Source: Desulfoferula mesophila
GTDB taxonomy: Bacteria; Desulfobacterota; Desulfarculia; Desulfarculales; Desulfarculaceae
Length of the DNA: 64,000 bases
Assembly: GCF_037076455.1 (NCBI RefSeq)
Contig: NZ_AP028679.1
Location: 1,007,501-1,071,500, forward strand
Reading direction: 5' to 3'
Part shown: positions 44,501 through 53,888 of the stretch, in pieces
Position numbering within the stretch: the first letter of the stretch is position 1
How the letters are laid out: every line of letters begins with the position of its first letter
The notes under the pieces: generated by a model
What the model was told of the DNA's origin: nothing
What the model saw: the letters and a program-made list of their open reading frames with translations, nothing else
The model's database searches: none
Program-made: the position numbers and the translations under genes

Positions 44501-47500
44501 CAGCCGGGATAGAGCATCGATCCCGCCAGTTGCTGAAACCGCCGAGCCTCGTCCGGCTGGATTCGCAGCCGGCGCATTCCCAATTGGGAAGCATCCCATG
44601 CCCGGTCCAACTGGTGCTGGATGGCGTGCGCGTCATTGTATTTCTCGGCCAGGGCGCATGCCCCATCTCTGGTGTCGGCCGCGCCCAACATCAAATAGAA
44701 CTCCCCGCGCCCACCGGGTTCCAGGTACAAAGTCCGGCGGAGGCTGAAGATTGGATCCAAAACCTGGCCGGAGGTGTTGGAAAGATTTTGATAAAGCGCG
44801 GCGGGGCTGCCCGTGGTTCGGCCTCGGCCGATGAAGCGCCCACGGTCCGTTTCGAATTGAAGGCTTTCTTCTTTGGTGTCTTTGGCGACAAGCATATGCA
44901 TCGCCCAGACCGCTGGTTCGTCGACATCACGCCGCCGGCGGGTGGCCAACAAGGCATGTTGCTTGCTGAGCGCTTCTGTCTCGATGAATAGCTTGTTAAA
45001 TGCGGGATGTTGGCGGTCGACGGCATGTTGCGCCAGGGCCAGCTCAATGTAGCTGGTGACCTCCAAAACACACCGGTGGTTCGAGCGGTTGATGAGGGTG
45101 ATTCGGCGAATCTCAACGTCGTCTTCCGAGGCTACAATGATCTCCGTCTCTGTCTCTATGCCGGCATCCAACCGCCGTATTTCCGCTCGGTCGCTGGCAA
45201 AGCCGACGAAGTACTTGTCTAATGGCCCACCCACGGGCTGGTAGATGTTGCTCCAGACCTGGTTGGTTTTCAAATCCCTCAGGTAGCAATACACTCCCCA
45301 ATCGTCGCAGGTCACGTCCGCGCGCCAACGGGTCAGATCGAAATCATCCCACCGGCTGTACCCTCCGCCGGCATTGGTAACCATCAGGGAGTACCTTCCA
45401 TTGGATAGGAGCTGTACTTTGGGAGCAGGCGAATGGGGTGTCGCAAAGGTGGAGATTGGGGGTGCAGACTGCCCGACGGTGGCGCGCGCATACCCCCCTT
45501 CCCGCTGAGTGGCCTTGTAGACCGGCGGCGCCAAAGGGAGCCGCTCGTACAGGAGAGGCTGGGTGGCCTTGACCCGGGGATCGGCATGGAATCGCCGCTG
45601 CATGGGCTGGCCATTAAGCAGGTTGTCCAAGGCCAACAGACCCATGGCCTGGTGGTGGGCCATGTAGGCGTGCACGATCACGCCCGGTTCCCCCGACCGA
45701 CGTTCCGGCCGGCTGTAATCAATTGCCTCCATGAAGCCGTAGGCCCCATGCAACCCGACCCGTTCCAGGGCCCGAAGGTTCAATAGCGCCGATTTGGAGT
45801 CGATGGCCAGCGCTAAAAGCGTCGAATAAGGAGACACAACCAGTGAATCCGCCAAGCCGCGCTTAAGCCCCAGGCCAGGGACCCCGAAAGCCTGGTACTG
45901 ATAGGTCCCTTCCGCGTCAAGGTCGCTGAATGCGGCCTCGGAGATACCCCAGGGAACTCCGAGTCCCTCGGCATACGCTTTTTGTACCGTTAGCGCTTGA
46001 CGGCAGGCATTATCGAGGAGGGAATAGGGGAAACTCCGTTGCAGTAAGAGCGGCAGCAAGTATTCGAACATGGTGCCGCTCCAACTGAGCAGGACGCGGT
46101 GCCCGCGCACCGAGCCGAAAGGCCGCGACATGGCCAGCCAATGATTGTTGGGCACGTCGCCGCGCGCTATGGCCACGAAACTGGCCAAACGCGCCTCGCT
46201 GGCCAAAAGGTCGTAGTAAGATGAGTCCAGCCGCTGTTCGCTTACGTTGTACCCGATGTTGAACAGCCGCCTTTGCGCATCATATAAAAAGCCCATCCCC
46301 ATGCCTTTGCCCAGTTCCCGCATTTCATGCATGGCCTCTTTCGCTTGGGCCAGCGTTTCCCCCGCCAGCCACTGGGCCTTGGCCACCTCGCCTTTGAGAA
46401 TTGCGATCCGATTGCCTCGCAATTGGGGGTTATCGTTATTGGTGGGATAGCGTTCCATAAATGCGGTTAGCGAGGCGTACTTCCCGGCGGCCAGCTCCCG
46501 TAGCGATGGCGCCTGGGCCAAGGAAAGCAGGAGGGCAGCATGCGTGTCCGGGCCTCCCAGGTCGGCAATCCCGACCAAATCATGGTCCAGCAGTTCGACC
46601 CATGACAGGTAGCGTTCCACGAGTGCGATCCAGGATGCCACCTGCGACTCGATCTGACCTGCCCAATAAGTCGCTTCCGCCTGTGTGTTTTCATCCCGCC
46701 GCAGTTGAGCGGCCAGTTGTTGGGCCGGTGCCCTAGCGGAGCGCAGGCGCCTAATGATCTCGTCCATCCGTTTGGGCGGGTCGGAGAATATTCGGGACAG
46801 TGTCTCGATAAGGTTGGTGTGCGGCTGGTTGTCCTCCGCCGGGGAAAGCGCCTTGCGCAGCAGGCGTAAAGTGTCATCGAGTCCCGACAGGCTTTGCGGC
46901 CCGATGAGCGGCTCTCCCAGGATTTCCGCCAAGCCCATCTCCAGCGCCCAGAGGCTGGCCAGAAAATTGCCGCTGTCCACCGTGGATACATAGCGCGGTT
47001 CCAGGGGCTCCAAGGTTGATATGTCGTACCAGTTCAAAAGGTGGCCGTTGTAGCGTTCCAGTGCCGTGACCGTGGCCAGGGTGTTGCGAGTCCGTTCGAC
47101 CACGAGGTCTATGGTCAGGAAGCCAAAATCATAAGCCGCCGCGACGCCGAGCAATCCCAACCCGATGTTGGTGGGGCTGGTTCGCAATGCCAAGGCGGTT
47201 TTGGGCGAAACCTGGAAATTGTCGGGCGGCAGCCACGAGGTTTCCGTCCCCGTGAATTCGTCGAAAAAACGCCAGGTCTGCCTGGCCACCTCTCTAAGCT
47301 TGGTTACATCCTTGATCGGCAACTCCGCTCCGGGGGCCAGAGGTTTCGGAATCTGATTCAACCACCACCCGGACAAGGGGCTCAGTATCCAGAGCACGAG
47401 AAATGGTGCCGCCGCGAAAAAATTGCCCGGGCTGAATAGAAACACCAATGTGGCCAGGCCGACCGCCGCGAGGGCTATCAGCGACAACAGGGCCAGAAAC

Positions 47501-50500
47501 GCCCGGGCTCTCACCGCTGCTTTCGAGGATGGCACAACGGCGGAGGCCCATTGGAGAAAATGGCGGCCGCTCACCATCAGGCGATGCAATACTTTGATGA
47601 CCGCGTCCAGCGATCTTATGGCCTGATAGGGGGTCAACGAAATCTCGACCACCATGCGCGCGGCGTCGTGACCCAGTTCAGGCCAGGAAATGGCCCCGGG
47701 CCAGGGCCTAGTCGTCAAGCAAGTGAGCAACCTGCTTAACAAGGGAAACGCGAACAGAAGCCCCACGGCCGCACTGGCTATCACTGACATGGCCGACGTG
47801 TTGAACCAAGAAGCCACGAGAAAGGCGATCATGCCCGCGGGCGCCAGGCTGCGGCGCAGGTTGTCGAATATCTTCCAGCGATTGAAAATGTTAAGTGGAT
47901 TGACGATGAGCTTTCCGTCCGGCCCGGGAACCTTAGGTAGGCACCAACGCGCGATCTGCCAATCACCGCGTATCCATCGGTGTTGTCGGCCGGAATAGGC
48001 GATATAGTCCGCCGGAAAGTCGTCCAGAAGTTCTATGTCGCTGGCCAGACCGACTCGAACGTGGGCGCCCTCGATCAAATCGTGGCTCAGAATCAACTGT
48101 TCCGGTAGCCGGCCGTTCAGAGCCCGATGAAAAACTCGAGGATCGTAGATACCCTTGCCGACATAGGAGCCCTCGCCGGCAAGGTCCTGGTAGACATCGG
48201 AAACGGCCCTAGTGTACGGATCGATACCGACCGGATCGGTAAACAGCCTTCGGAAGGGCGTGTTCACCCCGAAAAGCGGTGTCGTGGTCACCCGAGGCTG
48301 GATTATGGCGTAGGCGTCGGGGTTTTCTTCTTGGGCCAGGGACGGGCAGTTGAGAGGGTGCGCCAGTGTTTCCACCAGGCGACGCCCCGTGTCGCGCAAA
48401 AGCTGGGTGTCGCTGTCCAGGGTGATGACGAACCTTACGTCCGTCAGCCGCTCCGCTTCACCCACGCGAACGATGGGTTGCTCGCTGGGTTGCGTCTCGC
48501 CGCTGATGAGTCGGTTGAGTTCTTCCAGTTTGCCGCGTTTACGCTCCCAACCGATGTAAGATTGTTCGCACTCTGTCCACACGCGCTCACGATGGAACAA
48601 ATAGAAGCAGTGCTTGCCGTGACGTTGGTTTAGAGTTTCGATCCCATCGATGGCGACCTGTAAAAGCTCGTCCCCCACCGCTTGGGCCGTGTCGGCATCG
48701 ACGTAGTCGCTGAAGAGGGCAAAAATGAGGTTGGGGTCCTGGTTGGCCAGATAGCGAATTTCGAGTTTTTCGATTTCCCAGCGGAGACTGGGTTCATTCG
48801 CCAAGAGCATGGGGACCACGACCAGTGTCCGGAACTGGTCTGGGATGCCCCCTTTGGCGAAGGACATCTTGGGAAGCAAACGTGGCGGTAGCAGGCGGGT
48901 GCAAAGGTAGTTGACCATTTGCACGGCGAGTTGGCTGATGACTGGCGTGGACAAGATCGCTGCTATTAACAGCATCGGCGGCCCGGTCCCGAAGCCCGAG
49001 CCCAGGACGACTATCAGACACAGCAGTGACAGCGTCAATCCGCCAATGGCCCCCAGATACAAGGGCGTGTGGTGCTGATAGACCCAACCGAGCACTCGGC
49101 GCTTTAGCGGCTCGGACACTTCCAAAGACTTGATTAATAAGGGCCGGCCACGGCCGACAAGATAGTACCCCACATGGTTAAGCGGCAGGGCGGCACCATC
49201 TTCGGCGGCTTTGCGGGCCAACTCCACCGACGCGTTCGCGACATCGTCTTCGTCCCTGCCTCCGGCTCGCGAGAGTTCTTCCACGGCGCCGCGATATCTG
49301 TTGCGTGTTTCAAAATCCATGCTGGAGTACCCGTTGGCGGGATCTTGGGCGAGCCTACGCTCCACCCGGGAATGTTCCTCAGAGACCTCTCGCCAATCAA
49401 GCAGGATCAGCATCCTGAGGCTGGTCACACAGTTGCCGATGGATACGTTTGCCGCCGCTTGGGCGGCCTTGTCCGTGAGTACGATTTCGTCAACTTTGTT
49501 AGCGAGTTTCTGTTCAAGCAAACTGACAACGGGGACCAAAGCCACAGCCTCGTCATGGAGCTGTCCGATGAGTCTAGCCGCGAAATGCCGACTAGGTTCA
49601 GGGCGAATCTGAGCTAGGTCGGCCAGGAAAGAAAAAACCAGGGTTGGCTCCAAGCGGGCTGACACCAGAAGGCGATTGGCCCAAAAATCGGCAATCTGCT
49701 GATCATGCAAGTCATGATGAAGCTCTTCGGCCAGCCAGCGGAGGCGGTCAATCAGGGCGATTTTGAGCATGAGAGGGAAGGCCCACAGCTCACCTATGGT
49801 AAACGGGGTTCGCTCCTGGCAGGATTCCAGAAATTCCCCGATCGAATGGATGTCCAGATATCCGTCCCTGCGCTCCACCAGATCCAAGGCAAAACGATAG
49901 ACCCGAGGGATTTGGGGATCGGCGTCCAGCTTAGGGAGCGAACGGTAGAATTTCTTCGACAGGTTCAATCTGACATCATCAATCTGGGCCTGCACAATGT
50001 GAGCATTATCCAGAATCCACTCCGCCGATTGGGAGATGCGCTGCTCCAGGCGGGAGGCGTCTGCCAGTTCACGTTGGACCTCATTAGTAACTGATTCCGA
50101 CTGGTCCAGAATTCGCAGAAGTGGCATTCCGCCGCCAACTTTTGTAGCGGTTAAATCATCCGCAATCCTGAAGCGTCCCGCTTTATTTGTTGATGATTTG
50201 GTGATTGTGACTTCAGTGTTTTTCCTACTTGCCCGGACAAATCGAACATGCCTTGCGTGAAAGACAAATAATGCCGGGTCTGTATCTACTCCTTGCCTCA
50301 ACGCCTTGATGGCCCGGCCCACTAATAATGGTGAGGCTTGCACAATAACCACGGTTTCGCCAGGCACAAGCCGTGAAGATAACTTCTTGACAAGCTGGTT
50401 ACCAATGCCCAGGCCCAATATATGGAACACGATCACTCCAGAAATCGCTCCAATAACGGTAGCCAGGGCGAAGATGACGGGTCCGAACACTCCGACGAAA

Positions 50501-50748
50501 AGTCCTTCATACCCAAGAGCAGCCAGTCCAGAGAGGATTCCCCCCAAAAGCCCGAGACCTGCCCCCCAAAAAATGCCGAACCATGATGTGATGTTTTCGA
50601 CTTCGATGCGGCCGTCTCGTGCCTTGTGAACATTAGCGGAGCGCCATATGCGCTTTGCACGCAATTGCCTTCGCGCATCTGTGGCATCATGCCGTTCTTT
50701 GTAAAAACCGAGCAGAACGCAGGGGTGATTATTCATCCTAAAGCGCAT
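41539..50748 (-). CDS. ndvB: Cyclic beta-1,2-glucan synthase (NdvB/Cgs type)
   Basis: A 3069-residue membrane enzyme that makes and cyclises periplasmic beta-1,2-glucan used in osmotic adaptation. Start chosen at the ATG at 50748 behind AAAGGG. The GT84 core near residues 650-1000 has RFVITLDSDTQLL, YVGKGIYDPRVFHRAL, HDLIEGAHVRVGL and the SGRQHRWIRGDWQ acceptor motif, followed by several membrane helices. Later come glucoamylase-like and tandem GH94 regions (GSGDWNDGMNRIGQDGRGES near the C-terminus), as in Brucella Cgs. Unusual: about 200 extra residues precede the usual start, containing an N-terminal DARRQLRAKRIW segment and two Gly-rich membrane helices. Gene is over 9 kb and apparently intact. 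Confidence 0.92.
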   Translation of the reverse strand: MRFRMNNHPCVLLGFYKERHDATDARRQLRAKRIWRSANVHKARDGRIEVENITSWFGIFWGAGLGLLGGILSGLAALGYEGLFVGVFGPVIFALATVIGAISGVIVFHILGLGIGNQLVKKLSSRLVPGETVVIVQASPLLVGRAIKALRQGVDTDPALFVFHARHVRFVRASRKNTEVTITKSSTNKAGRFRIADDLTATKVGGGMPLLRILDQSESVTNEVQRELADASRLEQRISQSAEWILDNAHIVQAQIDDVRLNLSKKFYRSLPKLDADPQIPRVYRFALDLVERRDGYLDIHSIGEFLESCQERTPFTIGELWAFPLMLKIALIDRLRWLAEELHHDLHDQQIADFWANRLLVSARLEPTLVFSFLADLAQIRPEPSRHFAARLIGQLHDEAVALVPVVSLLEQKLANKVDEIVLTDKAAQAAANVSIGNCVTSLRMLILLDWREVSEEHSRVERRLAQDPANGYSSMDFETRNRYRGAVEELSRAGGRDEDDVANASVELARKAAEDGAALPLNHVGYYLVGRGRPLLIKSLEVSEPLKRRVLGWVYQHHTPLYLGAIGGLTLSLLCLIVVLGSGFGTGPPMLLIAAILSTPVISQLAVQMVNYLCTRLLPPRLLPKMSFAKGGIPDQFRTLVVVPMLLANEPSLRWEIEKLEIRYLANQDPNLIFALFSDYVDADTAQAVGDELLQVAIDGIETLNQRHGKHCFYLFHRERVWTECEQSYIGWERKRGKLEELNRLISGETQPSEQPIVRVGEAERLTDVRFVITLDSDTQLLRDTGRRLVETLAHPLNCPSLAQEENPDAYAIIQPRVTTTPLFGVNTPFRRLFTDPVGIDPYTRAVSDVYQDLAGEGSYVGKGIYDPRVFHRALNGRLPEQLILSHDLIEGAHVRVGLASDIELLDDFPADYIAYSGRQHRWIRGDWQIARWCLPKVPGPDGKLIVNPLNIFNRWKIFDNLRRSLAPAGMIAFLVASWFNTSAMSVIASAAVGLLFAFPLLSRLLTCLTTRPWPGAISWPELGHDAARMVVEISLTPYQAIRSLDAVIKVLHRLMVSGRHFLQWASAVVPSSKAAVRARAFLALLSLIALAAVGLATLVFLFSPGNFFAAAPFLVLWILSPLSGWWLNQIPKPLAPGAELPIKDVTKLREVARQTWRFFDEFTGTETSWLPPDNFQVSPKTALALRTSPTNIGLGLLGVAAAYDFGFLTIDLVVERTRNTLATVTALERYNGHLLNWYDISTLEPLEPRYVSTVDSGNFLASLWALEMGLAEILGEPLIGPQSLSGLDDTLRLLRKALSPAEDNQPHTNLIETLSRIFSDPPKRMDEIIRRLRSARAPAQQLAAQLRRDENTQAEATYWAGQIESQVASWIALVERYLSWVELLDHDLVGIADLGGPDTHAALLLSLAQAPSLRELAAGKYASLTAFMERYPTNNDNPQLRGNRIAILKGEVAKAQWLAGETLAQAKEAMHEMRELGKGMGMGFLYDAQRRLFNIGYNVSEQRLDSSYYDLLASEARLASFVAIARGDVPNNHWLAMSRPFGSVRGHRVLLSWSGTMFEYLLPLLLQRSFPYSLLDNACRQALTVQKAYAEGLGVPWGISEAAFSDLDAEGTYQYQAFGVPGLGLKRGLADSLVVSPYSTLLALAIDSKSALLNLRALERVGLHGAYGFMEAIDYSRPERRSGEPGVIVHAYMAHHQAMGLLALDNLLNGQPMQRRFHADPRVKATQPLLYERLPLAPPVYKATQREGGYARATVGQSAPPISTFATPHSPAPKVQLLSNGRYSLMVTNAGGGYSRWDDFDLTRWRADVTCDDWGVYCYLRDLKTNQVWSNIYQPVGGPLDKYFVGFASDRAEIRRLDAGIETETEIIVASEDDVEIRRITLINRSNHRCVLEVTSYIELALAQHAVDRQHPAFNKLFIETEALSKQHALLATRRRRDVDEPAVWAMHMLVAKDTKEESLQFETDRGRFIGRGRTTGSPAALYQNLSNTSGQVLDPIFSLRRTLYLEPGGRGEFYLMLGAADTRDGACALAEKYNDAHAIQHQLDRAWDASQLGMRRLRIQPDEARRFQQLAGSMLYPGWQLRTTGERIKKNRLDQSGLWSQGISGDLPIALVTINESRDMGLVRQMLQAHAYWRLHGFKADLVILNQEVGSYEQALNYELRRLIQGYAPHTGIDVPGGIFLRQEDQMPEEGITLLLAVARVVLVGARGPLAAQLATMPHPAWEFPPPLKTQFVGQEPSAPLPFMELDYFNGLGGFTGDGREYVIYLGPDSCTPAPWVNVMANPAFGTLISESGSGFTWAGNSQQNRLTAWGNDPLCDAPSEAVYIRDEESGGFWSPTPLPIRELDAYRARHGAGYTVFEHNSHAIEQEMTVFVPQDDAGGDPLCLKRLRLRNDGSRYRRLAVTFYAEWTLGEHREDTQMHIFTEWDKRSQAIFAYNHYHLQAADRVSFATISPPAHSISADRQEFLGRNGSLADPAAMHRVCLSSRTGTRLDPCAVLQIKLELEPGESREVTFILGQAASAEQARELIARYREAVVVDGALERTRLWWDRTLQTVQVTTPELATNLLANRWLLYQTLSCRIWGRSGLYQSGGAFGFRDQLQDVLALLYSMPQLAREHILLACGRQFPEGDVQHWWHPDSGVGVRSRCSDDLLWLPFAVARYVQVTGDTQLLDEEVNFIQAPLLEDSEHEIFVSPKTSSQSASVYEHCRLAIKKGMTQGPHGLPLMGSGDWNDGMNRIGQDGRGESVWLAWFIVEVLNAFSECSELCGQADDAARFREAAGALAKAVEDQAWDGAWYLRAYCDDGTPVGSAASEEARIDSIPQSWAAICGGADSERTAQALQSAREQLVRTDEKLVLLFTPPFDSSAIDPGYIKGYPPGVRENGGQYTHAALWLALGLIRRGDADGAAALFRLLNPIEHAREPEDVARYKVEPYVVAADVYSLTGRVGQGGWTWYTGSAGWMYRLLIEEMLGLQIHGSELTIDPVLPSAWKTVSLRFYRGKAVYEVTIDNPERVHQGLVWLEMDGRRLGIGEVIQLEELAVKHKIRVRLGTGAANLQGESAIRFGV

Positions 50749-51122
50749 TAAATTTTTCCCTTTATCGAAATAAAAACAAGCGAACGCATTAAACTTATTG
50801 GGAGAACCTCGGAAATGATTAATGTCGAACAATAAGTTGTGGATAATGTATAAGCTGTGCCCATATTAACGATATTTTCCATTTCTTATCATGCTTGTCT
50901 CGAGTGGACTCAGATGCGGCTGAATCGAAACCTTCGGATCGCTTTGTCGGAAAAGGCAGTTAGCGTCATTAAGCCCGCCCTGATCTGCTGGGCTTGGTTC
51001 GCGCATCTGCCGCTGACCAGTTCCTTGGCCCGCCGAGATGGACCGGCGGCCGCGAACCCCGGAGCGGTAGAACCTTTTTGGGCCCACGGCCAGAGGCCTT
51101 GGTTTACCGGATGTAATAAATA
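50749..51122. promoter_or_regulatory. Promoter region of the glucan synthase gene
   Basis: The 50760-50890 part is AT-rich and should hold the promoter. From 50900 to 51120 the sequence is GC-rich with no gene on either strand that I can support. Confidence 0.4.
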
Positions 51123-53798
51123 TCATTGATGCTTGCCTTCGAAATGAATGACCAGCCGGTTCTCTCCGGTATCCAGGTATTTTTCTGCCTCAAACCCCAG
51201 CTTTTTCCCCAACGCGAGCATGTTCCTATTCTCTTTTAATACGATGCCGTGAACTGTTTTGAATCCCTGCTTTTCGGCAATTGAGAGGCATTTTTCCAAA
51301 AGATTGCCCCCGATGCCCTTGCCTTGCCAGGCATCACCCATCAGAACGGCGAATTCACCCGTCTTGCCATCCGCATCGCCGATGATTCTGGCAACCCCCA
51401 GTATGTTGTCGGTTGGCGATTCCTCATCGATGGCCACCAGCGCGATCTCCCGGTCGTAATCGATCTGGGTGAACCGCGCCAGCATTTCTGGGTTCAATTC
51501 CGTTAACGTGCCGAAGAAACGATGGTAAATCGTCGTGGGCGAAAGCGTCTTGAACAACGCTGTCAAAAGTGGTGCGTCCTCGGGTTTGATGGGTCGGATA
51601 AAAATGCGGCGCCCATCTACGCTAACCATATGGGATTCATCCTTATCCGGATAAGGGCCAATCACCAGATGCAGGGAGGACGGTACTGCAAGCGGCGAAA
51701 CGAGGATGCGGGCATCGACCGCGATGGGTTTTCCGTCTTTGATCAGAACGGGATTCATGTCCAGTTCTGCGATTTCGGGGAAATCAATCAACAGTTGCGA
51801 TAGTCGGATTATCATCTCCTCCAGCCGTTGCATGTCGGCGGCGGGGTGGTTGCGGAATCCTTGCAGCAGGGAGTAGACTTTGGTTTCCTCCATCAACCGC
51901 CGGGCCAGCAACCGGTTCATGGGAGGAAGCCCCAGTGCCTTGTCCTTTAAAACTTCCGTGTAAATACCGCCCATACCGAACAGAATCACCGGACCGAAAC
52001 TGGAATCTCGCTTGCCGCCCAGCAGAATTTCATAATCCGGGTTTGAGAAGTAGGGCTGAATCGTTACTCCCTCAATCCGTGCCCCGGGTTTGTATCGGCG
52101 TGCCGACGACATAATTTGGTTATAGGCTTCGCAAACATCCGCATCACAACGCAAATCCAGACGAATGCCGCCGGCATCGGTTTTGTGGGTGATGTCCCCA
52201 GAGTGCACCTTCATGACCAATGGGTATCCCATTTCACGGCCTATACGCGAGGCTTGCGCCTCGGTCTCGGCGATTTCCGTCCTAATCACGGGCAGGCCGT
52301 AGGCTGCGAGTATTTCCTTGGAATCCGTTTCCGGCAGAAATTCCTGAGCCGGCGCGGCGGCGATCAACTTGCGGGCTTTTACCTGATCGAAGACCATGTG
52401 CCCGGTCATCTTCGATGGGACTTCCAACAGCATTTCGAGGCTTCTGGTATATTCGGCCATATATAAAAAAGCCCGAACCGCCCGTTCTGGTGTGTCGTAG
52501 GTCGGGATTCCCGCCGCATTCAACGCATCAACGGCCGTGGCGATTCGTTTGCCGCCCATCCAGCAGGCAAATATTGGATACCGGCGATCCTGAATCGCGG
52601 CAGCCAGGGTCTCGGCTATGGCGAGGGGATCGGTAAGCGCCTGGGGTGTAAGGATGACCAGCACCCCGTCCAGATTCTTCGATTTGAGGCAGACCTCCAG
52701 GGCCTGGCCGAAGCGCTCCGCGGAAGCATCACCCAAAATGTCGATGGGGTTGCCCCGGCTCCAGAAGTCCGGCAGGAAGGCATCGAAGGCTTGTAACGTT
52801 TCGGGGTCAAGGGGCGCAGGCTCCTGACCATAGTGGGCTAGCGTGTCCGTCGCCATCACGCCCGGCCCGCCTCCATTGGTGAGGATCGCCAGACGGGGGC
52901 CGCGCGGTCGCGGCTGCTTGGCCATCAGTTCAGCGCAGTCGAAGAGTTCTTCGATGGTGTCCACGCGAACGATACCGGCACGTTTGAACGCGGCGTCATA
53001 AACTGCATCTTCTCCGGCCATTGCGCCCGTGTGGGAGGCCGCTGCCCTTGCACCGGCGGGGCTTCTGCCGGATTTTAGGACGATTATGGGTTTTATCCGA
53101 GATACGGAACGCGCGGCGCTCATGAATTTACGGACATTCGTTAGACTTTCGATATACAACAGAATGCTTTTGGCCGAGGACTCATTGCCGAGATAATCGA
53201 TCATGTCTCCAAAATCGACGTCCAGCATGGAGCCGATGCTGACAAAATGGCTAAAGCCGATGTGTTCCTTGAAAGCCAAATCAAGAATCGCCGAACAAAT
53301 GGCACCGCTTTGGGATACAAAGGCCAGATTACCGGTCGCGGGCATCTCGGTTGCAAAACTGGCGTTGAGGTTTGCGCCGGGCTGGATGACGCCCATACAG
53401 TTCGGCCCTACGATACGAAGCCCGCCGGCATGAGCTATCTGTTGAATCTTTTCTTCTATCTCTCTGCCCTGTTCACCGACTTCTTTTCCCCCCGCCGAAA
53501 TAATAACGGCACCTCCCACTTTTTTTTTGACGCATTCACTCACGATATCGACAACACCACGAATAGGCGTGGCGATAATCGCAAGGTCCACGCTGGTCCC
53601 CAGGGCGGAAACCGATCCGAAGCACTCATGTCCGTGGATGGTTTTATATTTGGGATTCACCGGCAGTAATGTTCCAGAGAATCTGCCGTCAATAAGATTT
53701 TTCATCAATGCGTTGCCGATGGTTCCCGTTTTTTCGCTAGCGCCCACCACCGCAACATGTCGCGGTTTAAAAATGCATTTCAGATTATTTTGTCCCAT
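51123..53798 (-). CDS. Pat-type protein: NDP-forming acyl-CoA synthetase domains plus GNAT acetyltransferase
   Basis: An 891-residue protein with CoA-binding domain (FKPRHVAVVGASEKTGTIGN), succinyl-CoA-ligase-like domain (GNLAFVSQSGAICSAILDLA), ATP-grasp domain (about 500-700) and a C-terminal GNAT domain (LLTALFKTLSPTTIYHRFFG, then GEFAVLMGDAWQGKGIGGNL). This is the architecture of Pat, which acetylates lysines of enzymes such as acetyl-CoA synthetase. The loop DSSAK...SHTGAMAGEDA keeps a candidate His. The ATG at 53798 behind GAGGAGCG is chosen over a start at 53849. Single gene. Confidence 0.9.
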   Translation of the reverse strand: MGQNNLKCIFKPRHVAVVGASEKTGTIGNALMKNLIDGRFSGTLLPVNPKYKTIHGHECFGSVSALGTSVDLAIIATPIRGVVDIVSECVKKKVGGAVIISAGGKEVGEQGREIEEKIQQIAHAGGLRIVGPNCMGVIQPGANLNASFATEMPATGNLAFVSQSGAICSAILDLAFKEHIGFSHFVSIGSMLDVDFGDMIDYLGNESSAKSILLYIESLTNVRKFMSAARSVSRIKPIIVLKSGRSPAGARAAASHTGAMAGEDAVYDAAFKRAGIVRVDTIEELFDCAELMAKQPRPRGPRLAILTNGGGPGVMATDTLAHYGQEPAPLDPETLQAFDAFLPDFWSRGNPIDILGDASAERFGQALEVCLKSKNLDGVLVILTPQALTDPLAIAETLAAAIQDRRYPIFACWMGGKRIATAVDALNAAGIPTYDTPERAVRAFLYMAEYTRSLEMLLEVPSKMTGHMVFDQVKARKLIAAAPAQEFLPETDSKEILAAYGLPVIRTEIAETEAQASRIGREMGYPLVMKVHSGDITHKTDAGGIRLDLRCDADVCEAYNQIMSSARRYKPGARIEGVTIQPYFSNPDYEILLGGKRDSSFGPVILFGMGGIYTEVLKDKALGLPPMNRLLARRLMEETKVYSLLQGFRNHPAADMQRLEEMIIRLSQLLIDFPEIAELDMNPVLIKDGKPIAVDARILVSPLAVPSSLHLVIGPYPDKDESHMVSVDGRRIFIRPIKPEDAPLLTALFKTLSPTTIYHRFFGTLTELNPEMLARFTQIDYDREIALVAIDEESPTDNILGVARIIGDADGKTGEFAVLMGDAWQGKGIGGNLLEKCLSIAEKQGFKTVHGIVLKENRNMLALGKKLGFEAEKYLDTGENRLVIHFEGKHQ

Positions 53799-53888
53799 CA
53801 CGCTCCTCGTTTTTTCAATTCGACCCTCTTTGATACCGCGACTACACAAAACCCACAGGTATGATAGAAAATTCTCCTGGGGACACTA

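Noticed and set aside
50857-51129. A 90-codon rightward frame between the glucan synthase and Pat genes
   Set aside because: No ribosome site and no protein-like features.
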